Origin: Pseudomonas sp. Irchel s3h14
Lineage (GTDB): Bacteria; Pseudomonadota; Gammaproteobacteria; Pseudomonadales; Pseudomonadaceae
Assembly (NCBI RefSeq): GCF_900187425.1
Contig: NZ_FYDJ01000031.1
Span: forward strand, 1-49,167
DNA: 49,167 nucleotides
Direction of reading: 5' to 3'
Part shown: in pieces, positions 32,420-40,934 of the stretch
How positions within the stretch are numbered: the stretch's first letter is position 1
How the letters are laid out: each line of letters starts with the position of its first letter
Notes under the pieces: model-generated
Told to the model about the DNA's origin: nothing
Databases searched by the model: none
What the model saw: only the letters and a program-made list of their open reading frames with translations
Translations under genes and position numbers: made by a program

Positions 32420-33379
32420 CTAACCTGCCGCAATCCGCACCTTTCTAGCTCTGAGCCCCGCAATCAACGACGGCCCCAACGCCACCAGCGCCGACCCCAG
32501 CACCACCAGCACCGCCCCGCCATAACCCAGACCATTGATCGTCTCGGCATGCACATACTCCGGCCACAACCACGCAGCCACTGCCACCGCAGCAAACGTC
32601 ACCAGCGGCGTGATTGCCAGCGTTGCACTAACCCGCGATGCCTCCCAATGAGCCAAAGCCTCGGCAAACGCGCCATAGGCGATCAGGGTGTTCATGCAGC
32701 ACGCCAGCAGTAGCCAGCCTTGCAGCGGACTCAATTGCAGCGCTTCCAGCGGATGCACCCACGGCGTCAGCAACAGCGCGCAGAACAGGTAGATCACCAT
32801 CATTACCTGCAGCGAATTCCACACCGTGAGCAATTGCTTCTGGCCCAGGGCGTAGAACGTCCAGACCGTGGACGCCAACAGCACCAGCAGCACGCCGGCG
32901 GTGTAATCGGTCAGCGAGGTCAGCAACTCGGCCAGCCGCTGATTGAAAAACAGGGCAAAGCCGATCAACAGCACCAGCAGGCCGATCCCCTGCCCCACGC
33001 TGAACCGTTCCTTGAACACAAACAGACTGGCGATCAGCAACATGATCGGGCCCATCTGCACCACCAGTTGCGCGGTGCCGGGGCTAAGCAGGTTCAGACC
33101 CATCAGGTACAGCACGTAGTTGCCCACCAGGCCGAGCACCGCCATCAACACCAACCAGCCACCACGCGGCCCCAGCACCTTGCGGCTCGGCAGGCGTTTG
33201 GTCGCCGCCAGATAAATGAACAGGCACCCGCCGGATACGATCAGGCGAAACCACGTCACCGTCACCGGGTCCATCACCAGCAGCACTTGCTTGAGTTTGA
33301 TCGGCAGGATTCCCCACAGCAGCGCGGTCACCAAGGCCAGGAACAGACCGTTAACCCAGCGACCCGATGAAATGTGCAT
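32420..33379 (-). CDS. EamA/DMT-family transporter
   Basis: The protein has 319 residues with about ten membrane segments in two EamA repeats, typical of drug/metabolite or amino-acid efflux proteins of the RhaT/YdcZ class. The ATG at 33379 has GGGG about seven bases upstream; a TTG six codons earlier is less likely. The C-terminus is basic (GLRARKVRIAAG), probably cytosolic. The substrate is unknown. It converges with fumC across the REPIN. Confidence 0.85.
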   Translation of the reverse strand: MHISSGRWVNGLFLALVTALLWGILPIKLKQVLLVMDPVTVTWFRLIVSGGCLFIYLAATKRLPSRKVLGPRGGWLVLMAVLGLVGNYVLYLMGLNLLSPGTAQLVVQMGPIMLLIASLFVFKERFSVGQGIGLLVLLIGFALFFNQRLAELLTSLTDYTAGVLLVLLASTVWTFYALGQKQLLTVWNSLQVMMVIYLFCALLLTPWVHPLEALQLSPLQGWLLLACCMNTLIAYGAFAEALAHWEASRVSATLAITPLVTFAAVAVAAWLWPEYVHAETINGLGYGGAVLVVLGSALVALGPSLIAGLRARKVRIAAG

Positions 33380-33590
33380 TGCGAACCCCGAAGCCAAGTG
33401 GCGAGAACGGTCATTCTAGGCTTAGAGCCGTTCGGCACACAGGGACAGTTGGGCGTTGGCCGCGAATGAAACTGTGCAGGTCGCACCATTAAATTGGCGC
33501 TATGCCGTCGATCGGTCGGCCAGGCGTCGCAAGTGGTTCGTGCATAAGCTCATGGGATTCGCCAACAGGAACATTCCTCAGGAGATCGCC

Positions 33591-33785
33591 ATGTACGGCA
33601 AGCGCGCCCAGGACAATGCCCCCGCCACGCACTTTCGCTGTGACCGGGTGTGTCGTGTGAATGGGGATTTGTATTTCAGCACCCGGGAAAACACCCTGGA
33701 GGGGCCGTTTGAAAATCCGGAGAAATTGGCGCGGGAGGTACAGGCTTACATTGAGCGGATGCTGCTTTTGCGTATGAGCCTGTAG
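33591..33785 (+). CDS. Small DUF6316-type protein
   Basis: The protein has 64 residues: MYGKRAQDNA, then a compact segment with RCDRVCRVNGDLYFSTREN and FENPEKLAREVQAYIERM. It looks like a short beta-sheet followed by a helix. AGGAGA sits eight bases before the ATG; a longer frame back to 33456 has no ribosome site. The two Cys residues in RCDRVCRV could bind a metal. The function is unknown. Confidence 0.75.
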   Translation: MYGKRAQDNAPATHFRCDRVCRVNGDLYFSTRENTLEGPFENPEKLAREVQAYIERMLLLRMSL

Positions 33786-33800
33786 ACAGCGGCGCCGCCA

Positions 33801-33870
33801 TTCGCGAGCAAGCCCGCTCCCACATTGGATCTATGCCGCACATCAGATCATTGTGGGAGCGGGCTTGCTC
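33801..33870. repeat. REPIN, family 1, right arm truncated
   Basis: TTCGCGAGCAAGCCCGCTCC on the left faces GTGGGAGCGGGCTTGCTC on the right; the right unit lacks its last bases (GCGAA is replaced by CGGGC), so this copy is decaying. It lies between the DUF6316 gene and the thiolase. Confidence 0.8.
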
Positions 33871-33922
33871 CGGGCGGCGATCCGACGAAGGCGGTTAATC
33901 AGCCAATACAAATCTTCCGGAT

Positions 33923-35107
33923 TTAACGCACAGCTTCAAACAACCCGGTCGCACCCATCCCGCCACCCACACACATGGTGACGATGCCGTAACGCACGTT
34001 GCGGCGCTGCAATTCACGCACGAGATGCCCGACCTGACGCGAGCCGGTCATGCCGAACGGATGGCCGATGGAAATCGAGCCGCCATTGACGTTGTACTTG
34101 TCGTTATCGATCTCCAACCGAATACGGCTGTACAAACATTGCGAGGCGAACGCTTCGTTGAGTTCCCACAGATCAATGTCGGAAATCCGCAACCCCTTGG
34201 CCTTGAGCAATTTCGGCACCGAAAACACCGGGCCGATGCCCATTTCATCCGGCTCGCAACCGGCCACGGTGAAACCACGGAAGAACGCCTTGGGCTTCAA
34301 CCCCAGTTCCAGTGCTTTTTCCAGGCTCATCACCAGCGTCATCGACGCGCCATCGGACAGCTGCGAAGAATTGCCCGCCGTCACCGAACCGTCTTCGGCA
34401 AACACCGGTTTCAATCCCGCCAGGCTTTCCAGAGTGGTGCCCGGGCGATTGCAGTCATCGTGATCGACGATGCCGTCAAGGATCTGCACCTGACCGGTGG
34501 CCTTGTCTTCAACCCGATACTTCACCGCCATCGGAACGATTTCATCGTCAAACAATCTATCGGCCTGAGCCTGAGCGGTACGTTGCTGACTTTGCAGCGC
34601 GTACAGATCCTGTTCTTCACGACTGACGTCGTAACGACGAGCGACGATTTCGGCCGTCTGGCCCATCGGAAAATAGATGCCGGGCACCTGCTCTTTAAGC
34701 AGCGGATTGATCAGGTTGTCGGTGTTGATGCTTTTCATGGTCAGGCTGATGGACTCGACGCCACCGGCGACGATGATGTCGCTGCAACCCGAGGCGATCT
34801 GGTTGGCGGCGATGGCAATCGCTTGCAAGCCCGACGAGCAAAAACGGTTGAGGGTCATGCCGGCAGTGCCGGTGCCCAGGCGCGACAGCACCGCGATGTT
34901 GCGACCGATGTTGAAGCCCTGGCCACCTTCGTTGGAACCGGCACCGACGATGCAATCCTCGACGCTGGCCGGATCGATGCCCGAGCGCGCCAGCAGCGCA
35001 TTGACGCAATGAGCCGCCATGTCGTCCGGACGGGTCAGGTTGAACTTGCCGCGAAAGGATTTGGCCAGGCCGGTCCGCACGCTGTCGACGATCACCACTT
35101 CACGCAT
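33923..35107 (-). CDS. Acetyl-CoA C-acyltransferase (thiolase II family)
   Basis: The protein has 394 residues. Thiolase active-site residues are visible: nucleophile C90 (NRFCSSGLQAIA), H349 (GHPFGMTGS) and C379 (CVGGGMGA). The family cleaves or forms 3-ketoacyl-CoA. The GGMESIS-like segment here reads GGVESISL. The ATG at 35107 is preferred because TGAGGT lies five bases upstream; longer frames start in the upstream leader. It stands alone, without a hydratase/dehydrogenase partner, so it could belong to fatty acid degradation or to acetoacetyl-CoA metabolism. Confidence 0.9.
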   Translation of the reverse strand: MREVVIVDSVRTGLAKSFRGKFNLTRPDDMAAHCVNALLARSGIDPASVEDCIVGAGSNEGGQGFNIGRNIAVLSRLGTGTAGMTLNRFCSSGLQAIAIAANQIASGCSDIIVAGGVESISLTMKSINTDNLINPLLKEQVPGIYFPMGQTAEIVARRYDVSREEQDLYALQSQQRTAQAQADRLFDDEIVPMAVKYRVEDKATGQVQILDGIVDHDDCNRPGTTLESLAGLKPVFAEDGSVTAGNSSQLSDGASMTLVMSLEKALELGLKPKAFFRGFTVAGCEPDEMGIGPVFSVPKLLKAKGLRISDIDLWELNEAFASQCLYSRIRLEIDNDKYNVNGGSISIGHPFGMTGSRQVGHLVRELQRRNVRYGIVTMCVGGGMGATGLFEAVR

Positions 35108-35208
35108 GGCATACCTCATTGTTGTTGTCGGTTGAGAGTGGACCGAGCATAAGTCCACTGCATTACCAACCGCGACAATCATTCACCCCGCGTATGCGTA
35201 ACCATCGC

Positions 35209-36732
35209 TCACTTCTTGTGCTGTTTCGCTTTTCTGTTGTGTTTATCGGACTTTTCGAACGCCTCTTCCAGCGCCAGATTGATGGTGCGCAGGACTTTGA
35301 CCCGCGCCCAGCGCTTGTCATTGGCCTCCACCAGCGTCCAGGGCGAGATCTCGGTGCTGGTGCGATCGACCATGTCACCGACTGCCGCGCGATAGGCGTC
35401 CCATTTATCACGATTGCGCCAGTCATCTTCGGTGATCTTGAAACGCTTGAAAGGGATTTCTTCCCGCGCCTGGAAGCGCTCCAGTTGTGTCTGCTTATCG
35501 ATGGCCAGCCAGAACTTGACCACGATCAGCCCGGCCTCGGCGATCAGCTCTTCAAAATCATTGATTTCACTGTAGGCCCGCAACCAGTCCGCCGGCGGGC
35601 AGAAGCCTTCGACGCGCTCCACCAGCACCCGCCCGTACCACGAACGATCGAACACCGTGAACTTGCCCTTGGCCGGGATATGCCGCCAGAACCGCCACAG
35701 ATAAGGCTGCGCCCGCTCCTCTTCGGTGGGCGCGGCAATCGGCACGATGCTGTACTGACGCGGATCGAGGGCCGCCGCGACCCGGCGGATCGCCCCGCCC
35801 TTGCCTGCCGCATCATTGCCTTCGAACACCGCCACCAAGGCGTGCCGACGCATGCGTTTGTCGCGCATCAGGCCGGAGAATCGCGCCTGTTCGGTAATCA
35901 ACTGTTCTTCGTAATCGTCCTTGTCCAGCCGCTGAGTCAAATCCAGGCTGTCGAGCAGGTTCAGCTGATCGACATGGATGGGCAACGGCGCGGCATTGAC
36001 CTTGGAAGGATGGACCTTGTGTCGCTTCAAGGCACTTTGCAGGCCTTCGAGCAGGATCTTGCCCACCGCCAGGCTGCGGTAATGAGGGTCCACCCCTTCG
36101 ATCACATGCCAAGGCGCGTAGTCGCGACTGGTACGGCGCAACACGTGTTCGCCGTGCTTCACGAATTTGTCGTAGGTTTTCGATTGTTGCCAGTCCAGCG
36201 GACTGATGCGCCAACTGTGCAGCGGGTCATCCGCCAGGGCCTTGAGCCGCGCCTTCATTTGCTTCTTGGAGAGGTGGAACCAGAACTTGAAGATCAGCGC
36301 GCCTTCATCGCAGAGCATTTTTTCAAAGCGCTCAGACTGGTTGATCACCTGATCCAGCACCGGATCCTTGAACAACCCATGAACCCGGCCTTGCAGCATC
36401 TGGCTGTACCAGTTGCCGAAGAAAATCCCCATGCGGCCCTTGGCCGGAAGCATCCGCCAGTAGCGCCAGGCCGGTGGCCGCGCCAGCTCTTCGTCGGTCT
36501 GCTGATCGAACGTGCGGACCTCGATCAGGCGTGGGTCCATCCATTCGTTAAGCAACTTGACCGTCTCGCCCTTGCCGGCGCCTTCGATGCCATTGATCAG
36601 AATGATCACCGGAAAGCGGCGCTGCTGGTGAAGTTCGAACTGCGCTTCGAGCAAGGCTTCACGCAGGGCCGGTTCTTCGGCGTCGTAGGTTTCTTTGTCG
36701 ATGGCGTGACCGATTTCGGCGGATTCGAACAT
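35209..36732 (-). CDS. pap: Polyphosphate:AMP phosphotransferase (two-domain PPK2)
   Basis: The protein has 507 residues and two fused PPK2 modules, the class II form that makes ADP from AMP and polyphosphate. The N-terminal module has a P-loop GIEGAGKGE (48-56); the C-terminal module has EGNDAAGKGG (near 310) with the following DRSWYGR and RFQAREEIP lid segments. The ATG at 36732 is preceded by GGAAGGAG; the C-terminus is Lys-rich. In a cell adapted to scarce phosphate this enzyme would tap stored polyphosphate. It stands alone, 102 bases behind the thiolase gene's start. Confidence 0.93.
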   Translation of the reverse strand: MFESAEIGHAIDKETYDAEEPALREALLEAQFELHQQRRFPVIILINGIEGAGKGETVKLLNEWMDPRLIEVRTFDQQTDEELARPPAWRYWRMLPAKGRMGIFFGNWYSQMLQGRVHGLFKDPVLDQVINQSERFEKMLCDEGALIFKFWFHLSKKQMKARLKALADDPLHSWRISPLDWQQSKTYDKFVKHGEHVLRRTSRDYAPWHVIEGVDPHYRSLAVGKILLEGLQSALKRHKVHPSKVNAAPLPIHVDQLNLLDSLDLTQRLDKDDYEEQLITEQARFSGLMRDKRMRRHALVAVFEGNDAAGKGGAIRRVAAALDPRQYSIVPIAAPTEEERAQPYLWRFWRHIPAKGKFTVFDRSWYGRVLVERVEGFCPPADWLRAYSEINDFEELIAEAGLIVVKFWLAIDKQTQLERFQAREEIPFKRFKITEDDWRNRDKWDAYRAAVGDMVDRTSTEISPWTLVEANDKRWARVKVLRTINLALEEAFEKSDKHNRKAKQHKK

Positions 36733-37051
36733 GGGACGGCTCCTTCCAGGATTGAGCAAGACTAGCGGATTGAGTTGTTTTCCGTGGGAGAAATCCCTTA
36801 CTTCGCAGCAACGATAGTTTCTTGTAGCAGCTGCCGAAGGCTGCGTTCGATCGCGCAGCGGTCGTAAATCCTGAGTTCACGTTTTACCTGAAAAAATACA
36901 TTGGCTGATTTTGCGACCGCTGCGCGATCGAACGCAGCCTTCGGCAGCTGCTACAGATTTTCAGCGAATCTGCGAACGCACGCGTTGCCATGGATCAAGC
37001 ACCGCTCCGGCGATCGGCTAGAATGGCCGCCTTGCCGTTGCCGAGCCTGCC
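36733..37051. other. Gap between pap and mnmC, dominated by a large inverted repeat
   Basis: No coding sequence is convincing here. The middle is the inverted repeat at 36823-36955. The rest holds the divergent promoters of pap and mnmC, for which I see no clear consensus. Confidence 0.5.
36823..36955. repeat. 133-base inverted repeat, family 3 (TGTAGCAGCTGCCGAAGGCT type)
   Basis: TGTAGCAGCTGCCGAAGGCT begins the left arm, which runs about 42 bases to GCAGCGGTCG; the right arm is its near-perfect inverse ending in GCTGCTACA. The 45-base loop is AT-rich. This is a third repeat family, different from the other REPINs in this window. Confidence 0.85.
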
Positions 37052-39034
37052 ATGAAACCTGTATTGCCCCACGCCCAGCTCGACTGGGACGACCAAGGGC
37101 TCCCGCGTTCGCGGGTGTTCGATGATGTGTATTTTTCCGATCTGTCGGGGCTGGACGAAACCCGCTACGTATTCCTCGAACAGAACGCTTTGCGTGAACG
37201 CTTTGCCGCGTTGCCGGCCGGCGGTCGACTGGTGATTGGCGAGACCGGTTTCGGCACCGGGCTGAATTTCCTTTGCGCCTGGCAGTTGTTCGAACAGCAC
37301 GCGGTGATCGGAGCGCGGCTGCATTTTGTCAGTGTCGAAAAGTACCCGCTGAGCCTGCCCGATCTGCAGCGCGCCTTGGCCTTGTGGCCGGAACTCAAAC
37401 CGTTTGCCGATCAACTGCTGACGCAATACATCGCAATCCACCCAGGCTTCCAGCGCCTGGTGCTGGACAACGGCCGCGTGACCCTGACCCTGCTGATCGG
37501 TGATGCGCTGGAGCAATTGCCACAACTGGACGCGCAGATCGATGCCTGGTTTCTCGACGGTTTTGCCCCGGCGAAAAACCCCGACATGTGGACCGCCGAA
37601 CTGTTCGCCGAACTGGCGCGCCTGGCGGCCCCCGGTTCGACCATCAGCACCTTCACCAGCACCGGTTGGGTGCGCCGTCTGCTGAATGCGGCGGGCTTCA
37701 AGATGAAGCGCACGCCCGGCATTGGCCACAAATGGGAAATCCTGCGGGGCGTGTTTCTCGGCTGGCCAGAGGAAGTCCCGGTGCCCGCTGTGGCAAAACC
37801 GTGGTTTGCTCGGCCGACGCCACTGAACGGCGAGCGGCGTGCGATGGTGATCGGCGCCGGCCTGGCCGGTTGCGCCAGCGCCGCCAGCCTGGCGGCGCGG
37901 GGTTGGCAAGTGAGTCTGCTGGAGCGTCACAATGCGCTGGCGCAGGAAGCCTCGGGCAATCCTCAGGGCGTTTTGTATCTCAAGCTTTCAGCCCATGGCA
38001 CCGCGTTGTCGCAGTTGATTGTCAGTGGTTTCGGTCACACCCGGCGCTTGCTTGAACATCTGCAACGTGGCGTCGACTGGGACGATTGCGGGGTCTTGCA
38101 ACTGGCCTTCAACGCCAAGGAAGCCGAGCGTCAGGCGCAATTGGCCGCCGCCTTTTCACCAGACCTGGTGCACTTGCTCGATCAACCGCAAGCACAGACT
38201 CAGGCCGGGATCGCCCTGGAACACGGCGGATTGTTTTTCCCGGAAGGCGGCTGGGTTCATCCGCCGGCGCTGTGCCATTGGCAGGCATCTTCGGCGAACA
38301 TCCAGTGGCTGCCCCATCGCGACGTACTGGAACTGCGCAAGGTTGATGATCAGTGGCAGGCCTGGGACGGTGATGATTTGCTGGCCAGTGCCCCCGTGGT
38401 GATCCTCGCCGGCGCCGCCGAGATCAAGCGTTTTCCACACAGCGCCGAGCTGCCCCTCAAACGTATTCGTGGCCAGATCACCCGACTGGCGCAAACCCCT
38501 GAAAGCCAGAGCCTGGCCACCGTCGTCTGCGCCGAAGGCTACGTGGCGCCGGCGCGACTGGGCGAACACACCCTCGGCGCCAGCTTCGACTTCAAGAGCG
38601 ATGACCTGACCCCAACCCTCGCCGAACACCTCGGCAACCTGGCCTTGCTCGAGGAAATCTCCCCTGACCTGGCCACGCGACTGCATGCTCAGGCACTGGA
38701 CCCGCAGCAGCTTGAAGGACGCGCCGCGTTCCGCTGCACCAGCCCGGACTACCTGCCGATCGTTGGCCCGTTGGCCGAACCAGCAGCCTTCGTCGACGCC
38801 TACGCCGTACTGAGCAAGGACGCCCGGCAAGTACCGGACATTCCCTGCCCCTGGCTTGAGGGTTTTTACGTCAACAGCGGCCACGGTTCTCGCGGCTTGA
38901 TCACCGCGCCACTGTCGGGTGAATTGCTCGCGGCATGGATCGAAAACGAACCGCTGCCCCTGCCCAGAACGGTTGCCGAGGCCTGCCATCCCAACCGTTT
39001 CGCCGTGCGCCAGTTGATCCGCGGAAAAGTCTGA
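37052..39034 (+). CDS. mnmC: Bifunctional tRNA modification enzyme MnmC
   Basis: The protein has 660 residues and carries out the last two steps of mnm5s2U synthesis at the wobble base. The N-terminal methyltransferase has the SAM motif GETGFGTGLN (63-72) and DGFAPAKNPDMW; the C-terminal FAD-dependent DAO domain begins with VIGAGLAGCASAASLAARGW (about 265-285) and removes the carboxymethyl group. The length equals the usual fused form. Only a weak GAG lies upstream. It is transcribed away from pap and followed by the NAGGN genes after a 124-base gap. Confidence 0.93.
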   Translation: MKPVLPHAQLDWDDQGLPRSRVFDDVYFSDLSGLDETRYVFLEQNALRERFAALPAGGRLVIGETGFGTGLNFLCAWQLFEQHAVIGARLHFVSVEKYPLSLPDLQRALALWPELKPFADQLLTQYIAIHPGFQRLVLDNGRVTLTLLIGDALEQLPQLDAQIDAWFLDGFAPAKNPDMWTAELFAELARLAAPGSTISTFTSTGWVRRLLNAAGFKMKRTPGIGHKWEILRGVFLGWPEEVPVPAVAKPWFARPTPLNGERRAMVIGAGLAGCASAASLAARGWQVSLLERHNALAQEASGNPQGVLYLKLSAHGTALSQLIVSGFGHTRRLLEHLQRGVDWDDCGVLQLAFNAKEAERQAQLAAAFSPDLVHLLDQPQAQTQAGIALEHGGLFFPEGGWVHPPALCHWQASSANIQWLPHRDVLELRKVDDQWQAWDGDDLLASAPVVILAGAAEIKRFPHSAELPLKRIRGQITRLAQTPESQSLATVVCAEGYVAPARLGEHTLGASFDFKSDDLTPTLAEHLGNLALLEEISPDLATRLHAQALDPQQLEGRAAFRCTSPDYLPIVGPLAEPAAFVDAYAVLSKDARQVPDIPCPWLEGFYVNSGHGSRGLITAPLSGELLAAWIENEPLPLPRTVAEACHPNRFAVRQLIRGKV

Positions 39035-39158
39035 CGGCGCGCCTTATAACTTATCGGTCTAAAACTCCGGGGATTCAGCCGGGTCAGTTTCTGAGTACCC
39101 GCCGTTTTTGGCGCGGTATCGATTGACCCTCCCCAACGGAAAAACCGGTAAGGAATTT

Positions 39159-40931
39159 ATGTGCGGATTAGCTGGCGAGTTACGTTTTGATCATCAACCT
39201 GCAGACCTTGCAGCCATTGAACGAATCACCCATCACCTGGCCCCGCGTGGCCCTGACGCATGGGGCTTTCATGCCCAAGGGCCGATTGCCCTGGGCCATC
39301 GTCGCCTGAAAATCATGGACCTGTCGGACGGCTCGGCGCAGCCGATGGTCGACAACCAACTGGGCTTGTCCCTGGCCTTCAACGGCGCGATCTACAACTT
39401 CCCGGAACTGCGCACCGAGCTTGAAAGCCTTGGTTACGCGTTCTATTCCGGTGGTGACACCGAAGTGCTGCTCAAGGGTTATCACGCCTGGGGCGAAGCA
39501 TTGCTGCCCAAGCTCAACGGCATGTTCGCCTTCGCCATTTGGGAGCGTGACGCCCAACGCCTGTTCATCGCCCGCGACCGTCTCGGCGTGAAGCCCCTGT
39601 ACCTGTCGCGCACAGGCCAGCGCCTGCGCTTTGCCTCGGCGTTGCCGGCGCTGCTCAAGGGCGGCGACATCAACCCGATCCTCGATCCGGTGGCACTCAA
39701 TCATTATCTGAATTTCCACGCAGTGGTCCCGGCGCCGCGCACCTTGCTGGCCGGCATCGAGAAACTGCCACCGGCGACCTGGATGCGCATCGAAGCGGAT
39801 GGCACCACCGAGCAGAAAACCTGGTGGACCCTGCCCTACGGCCCACACGCCGACGAGATGAATCTGACACTCGAAGACTGGCGCGACCGTGTACTCGATA
39901 GCACCCGCGACGCGGTGGCGATCCGTCAACGTGCAGCGGTCGATGTGGGTGTTCTGCTTTCGGGCGGTGTGGATTCAAGCCTGCTGGTCGGTCTTTTGCG
40001 TGAAGTCGGTGTTGAAAACCTGTCGACCTTCTCCATCGGTTTCCAGGATGCCGGCGGCGAGCGCGGCGACGAGTTCCAGTATTCGGACCTGATCGCCAAG
40101 CACTACGGCACCCAGCATCACCAATTGCGCATCGACGAAAAAGAGATCATCGAGCAACTGCCCGCAGCGTTCCGCGCCATGAGCGAGCCGATGGTCAGCC
40201 ATGACTGCATCGCCTTCTATCTGTTGTCCCGCGAAGTGGCCAAGCATTGCAAAGTGGTGCAGAGCGGCCAAGGTGCGGACGAGTTGTTCGCCGGTTATCA
40301 CTGGTACCCACAAGTCGACGGTGCCGATGATCCGTACGCGGCCTATCGCGATGCGTTTTTCGACCGCAGCTACGACGACTACGCCGCCACCGTGCAGCCG
40401 AAATGGCTGACAGCAAATGACGCCGCTGGCGACTTCGTGAAGGAACATTTCGCACAGCCCGGCGCCGATGCTGCGGTGGACAAAGCCTTGCGTCTGGACA
40501 GCACGATCATGCTGGTGGACGACCCGGTCAAACGCGTCGACAACATGACCATGGCCTGGGGCCTGGAAGCGCGCACACCGTTTCTCGACTATCGCCTGGT
40601 GGAATTGTCGGCCCGCGTGCCGGGTAAATTCAAACTACCGGACGGCGGCAAGCAAGTCTTGAAAGAAGCCGCGCGCCTGGTCATTCCGAGTGAAGTGATC
40701 GATCGCAAGAAAGGCTACTTCCCGGTGCCGGGCCTGAAGCATTTGCAGGGCGACACGCTGAACTGGGTGCGCGAACTGCTGCTCGATCCGAGTCAGGATC
40801 GCGCCCTGTTCAAGCCAGAGATGCTCGATCGCCTGCTGACCGACCCACAAGGTCAATTAACCCCATTGCGCGGCTCCAAGCTGTGGCAATTGGCGGCGCT
40901 GAACCTGTGGCTCAGCGAACAAGGAATCTGA
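39159..40931 (+). CDS. asnO: N-acetylglutaminylglutamine amidotransferase (NAGGN synthesis)
   Basis: The protein has 590 residues and an asparagine-synthetase fold. After removal of Met, C2 is the glutaminase nucleophile (MCGLAGE); the class II glutamine amidotransferase domain spans about 2-215, and the synthetase domain has the PP-loop SGGVDSS (268-274). It amidates N-acetylglutaminylglutamine to the osmolyte NAGGN. A longer frame would hide C2, so the ATG at 39159 with AAGGAA upstream is right. The next two genes complete the set. Confidence 0.92.
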   Translation: MCGLAGELRFDHQPADLAAIERITHHLAPRGPDAWGFHAQGPIALGHRRLKIMDLSDGSAQPMVDNQLGLSLAFNGAIYNFPELRTELESLGYAFYSGGDTEVLLKGYHAWGEALLPKLNGMFAFAIWERDAQRLFIARDRLGVKPLYLSRTGQRLRFASALPALLKGGDINPILDPVALNHYLNFHAVVPAPRTLLAGIEKLPPATWMRIEADGTTEQKTWWTLPYGPHADEMNLTLEDWRDRVLDSTRDAVAIRQRAAVDVGVLLSGGVDSSLLVGLLREVGVENLSTFSIGFQDAGGERGDEFQYSDLIAKHYGTQHHQLRIDEKEIIEQLPAAFRAMSEPMVSHDCIAFYLLSREVAKHCKVVQSGQGADELFAGYHWYPQVDGADDPYAAYRDAFFDRSYDDYAATVQPKWLTANDAAGDFVKEHFAQPGADAAVDKALRLDSTIMLVDDPVKRVDNMTMAWGLEARTPFLDYRLVELSARVPGKFKLPDGGKQVLKEAARLVIPSEVIDRKKGYFPVPGLKHLQGDTLNWVRELLLDPSQDRALFKPEMLDRLLTDPQGQLTPLRGSKLWQLAALNLWLSEQGI

Positions 40932-40934
40932 TCG

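Noticed and set aside
35119..36765. 548-codon plus-strand frame over pap
   Set aside because: It is the antisense shadow of the GC-rich pap gene; the minus-strand product has two complete PPK2 modules.
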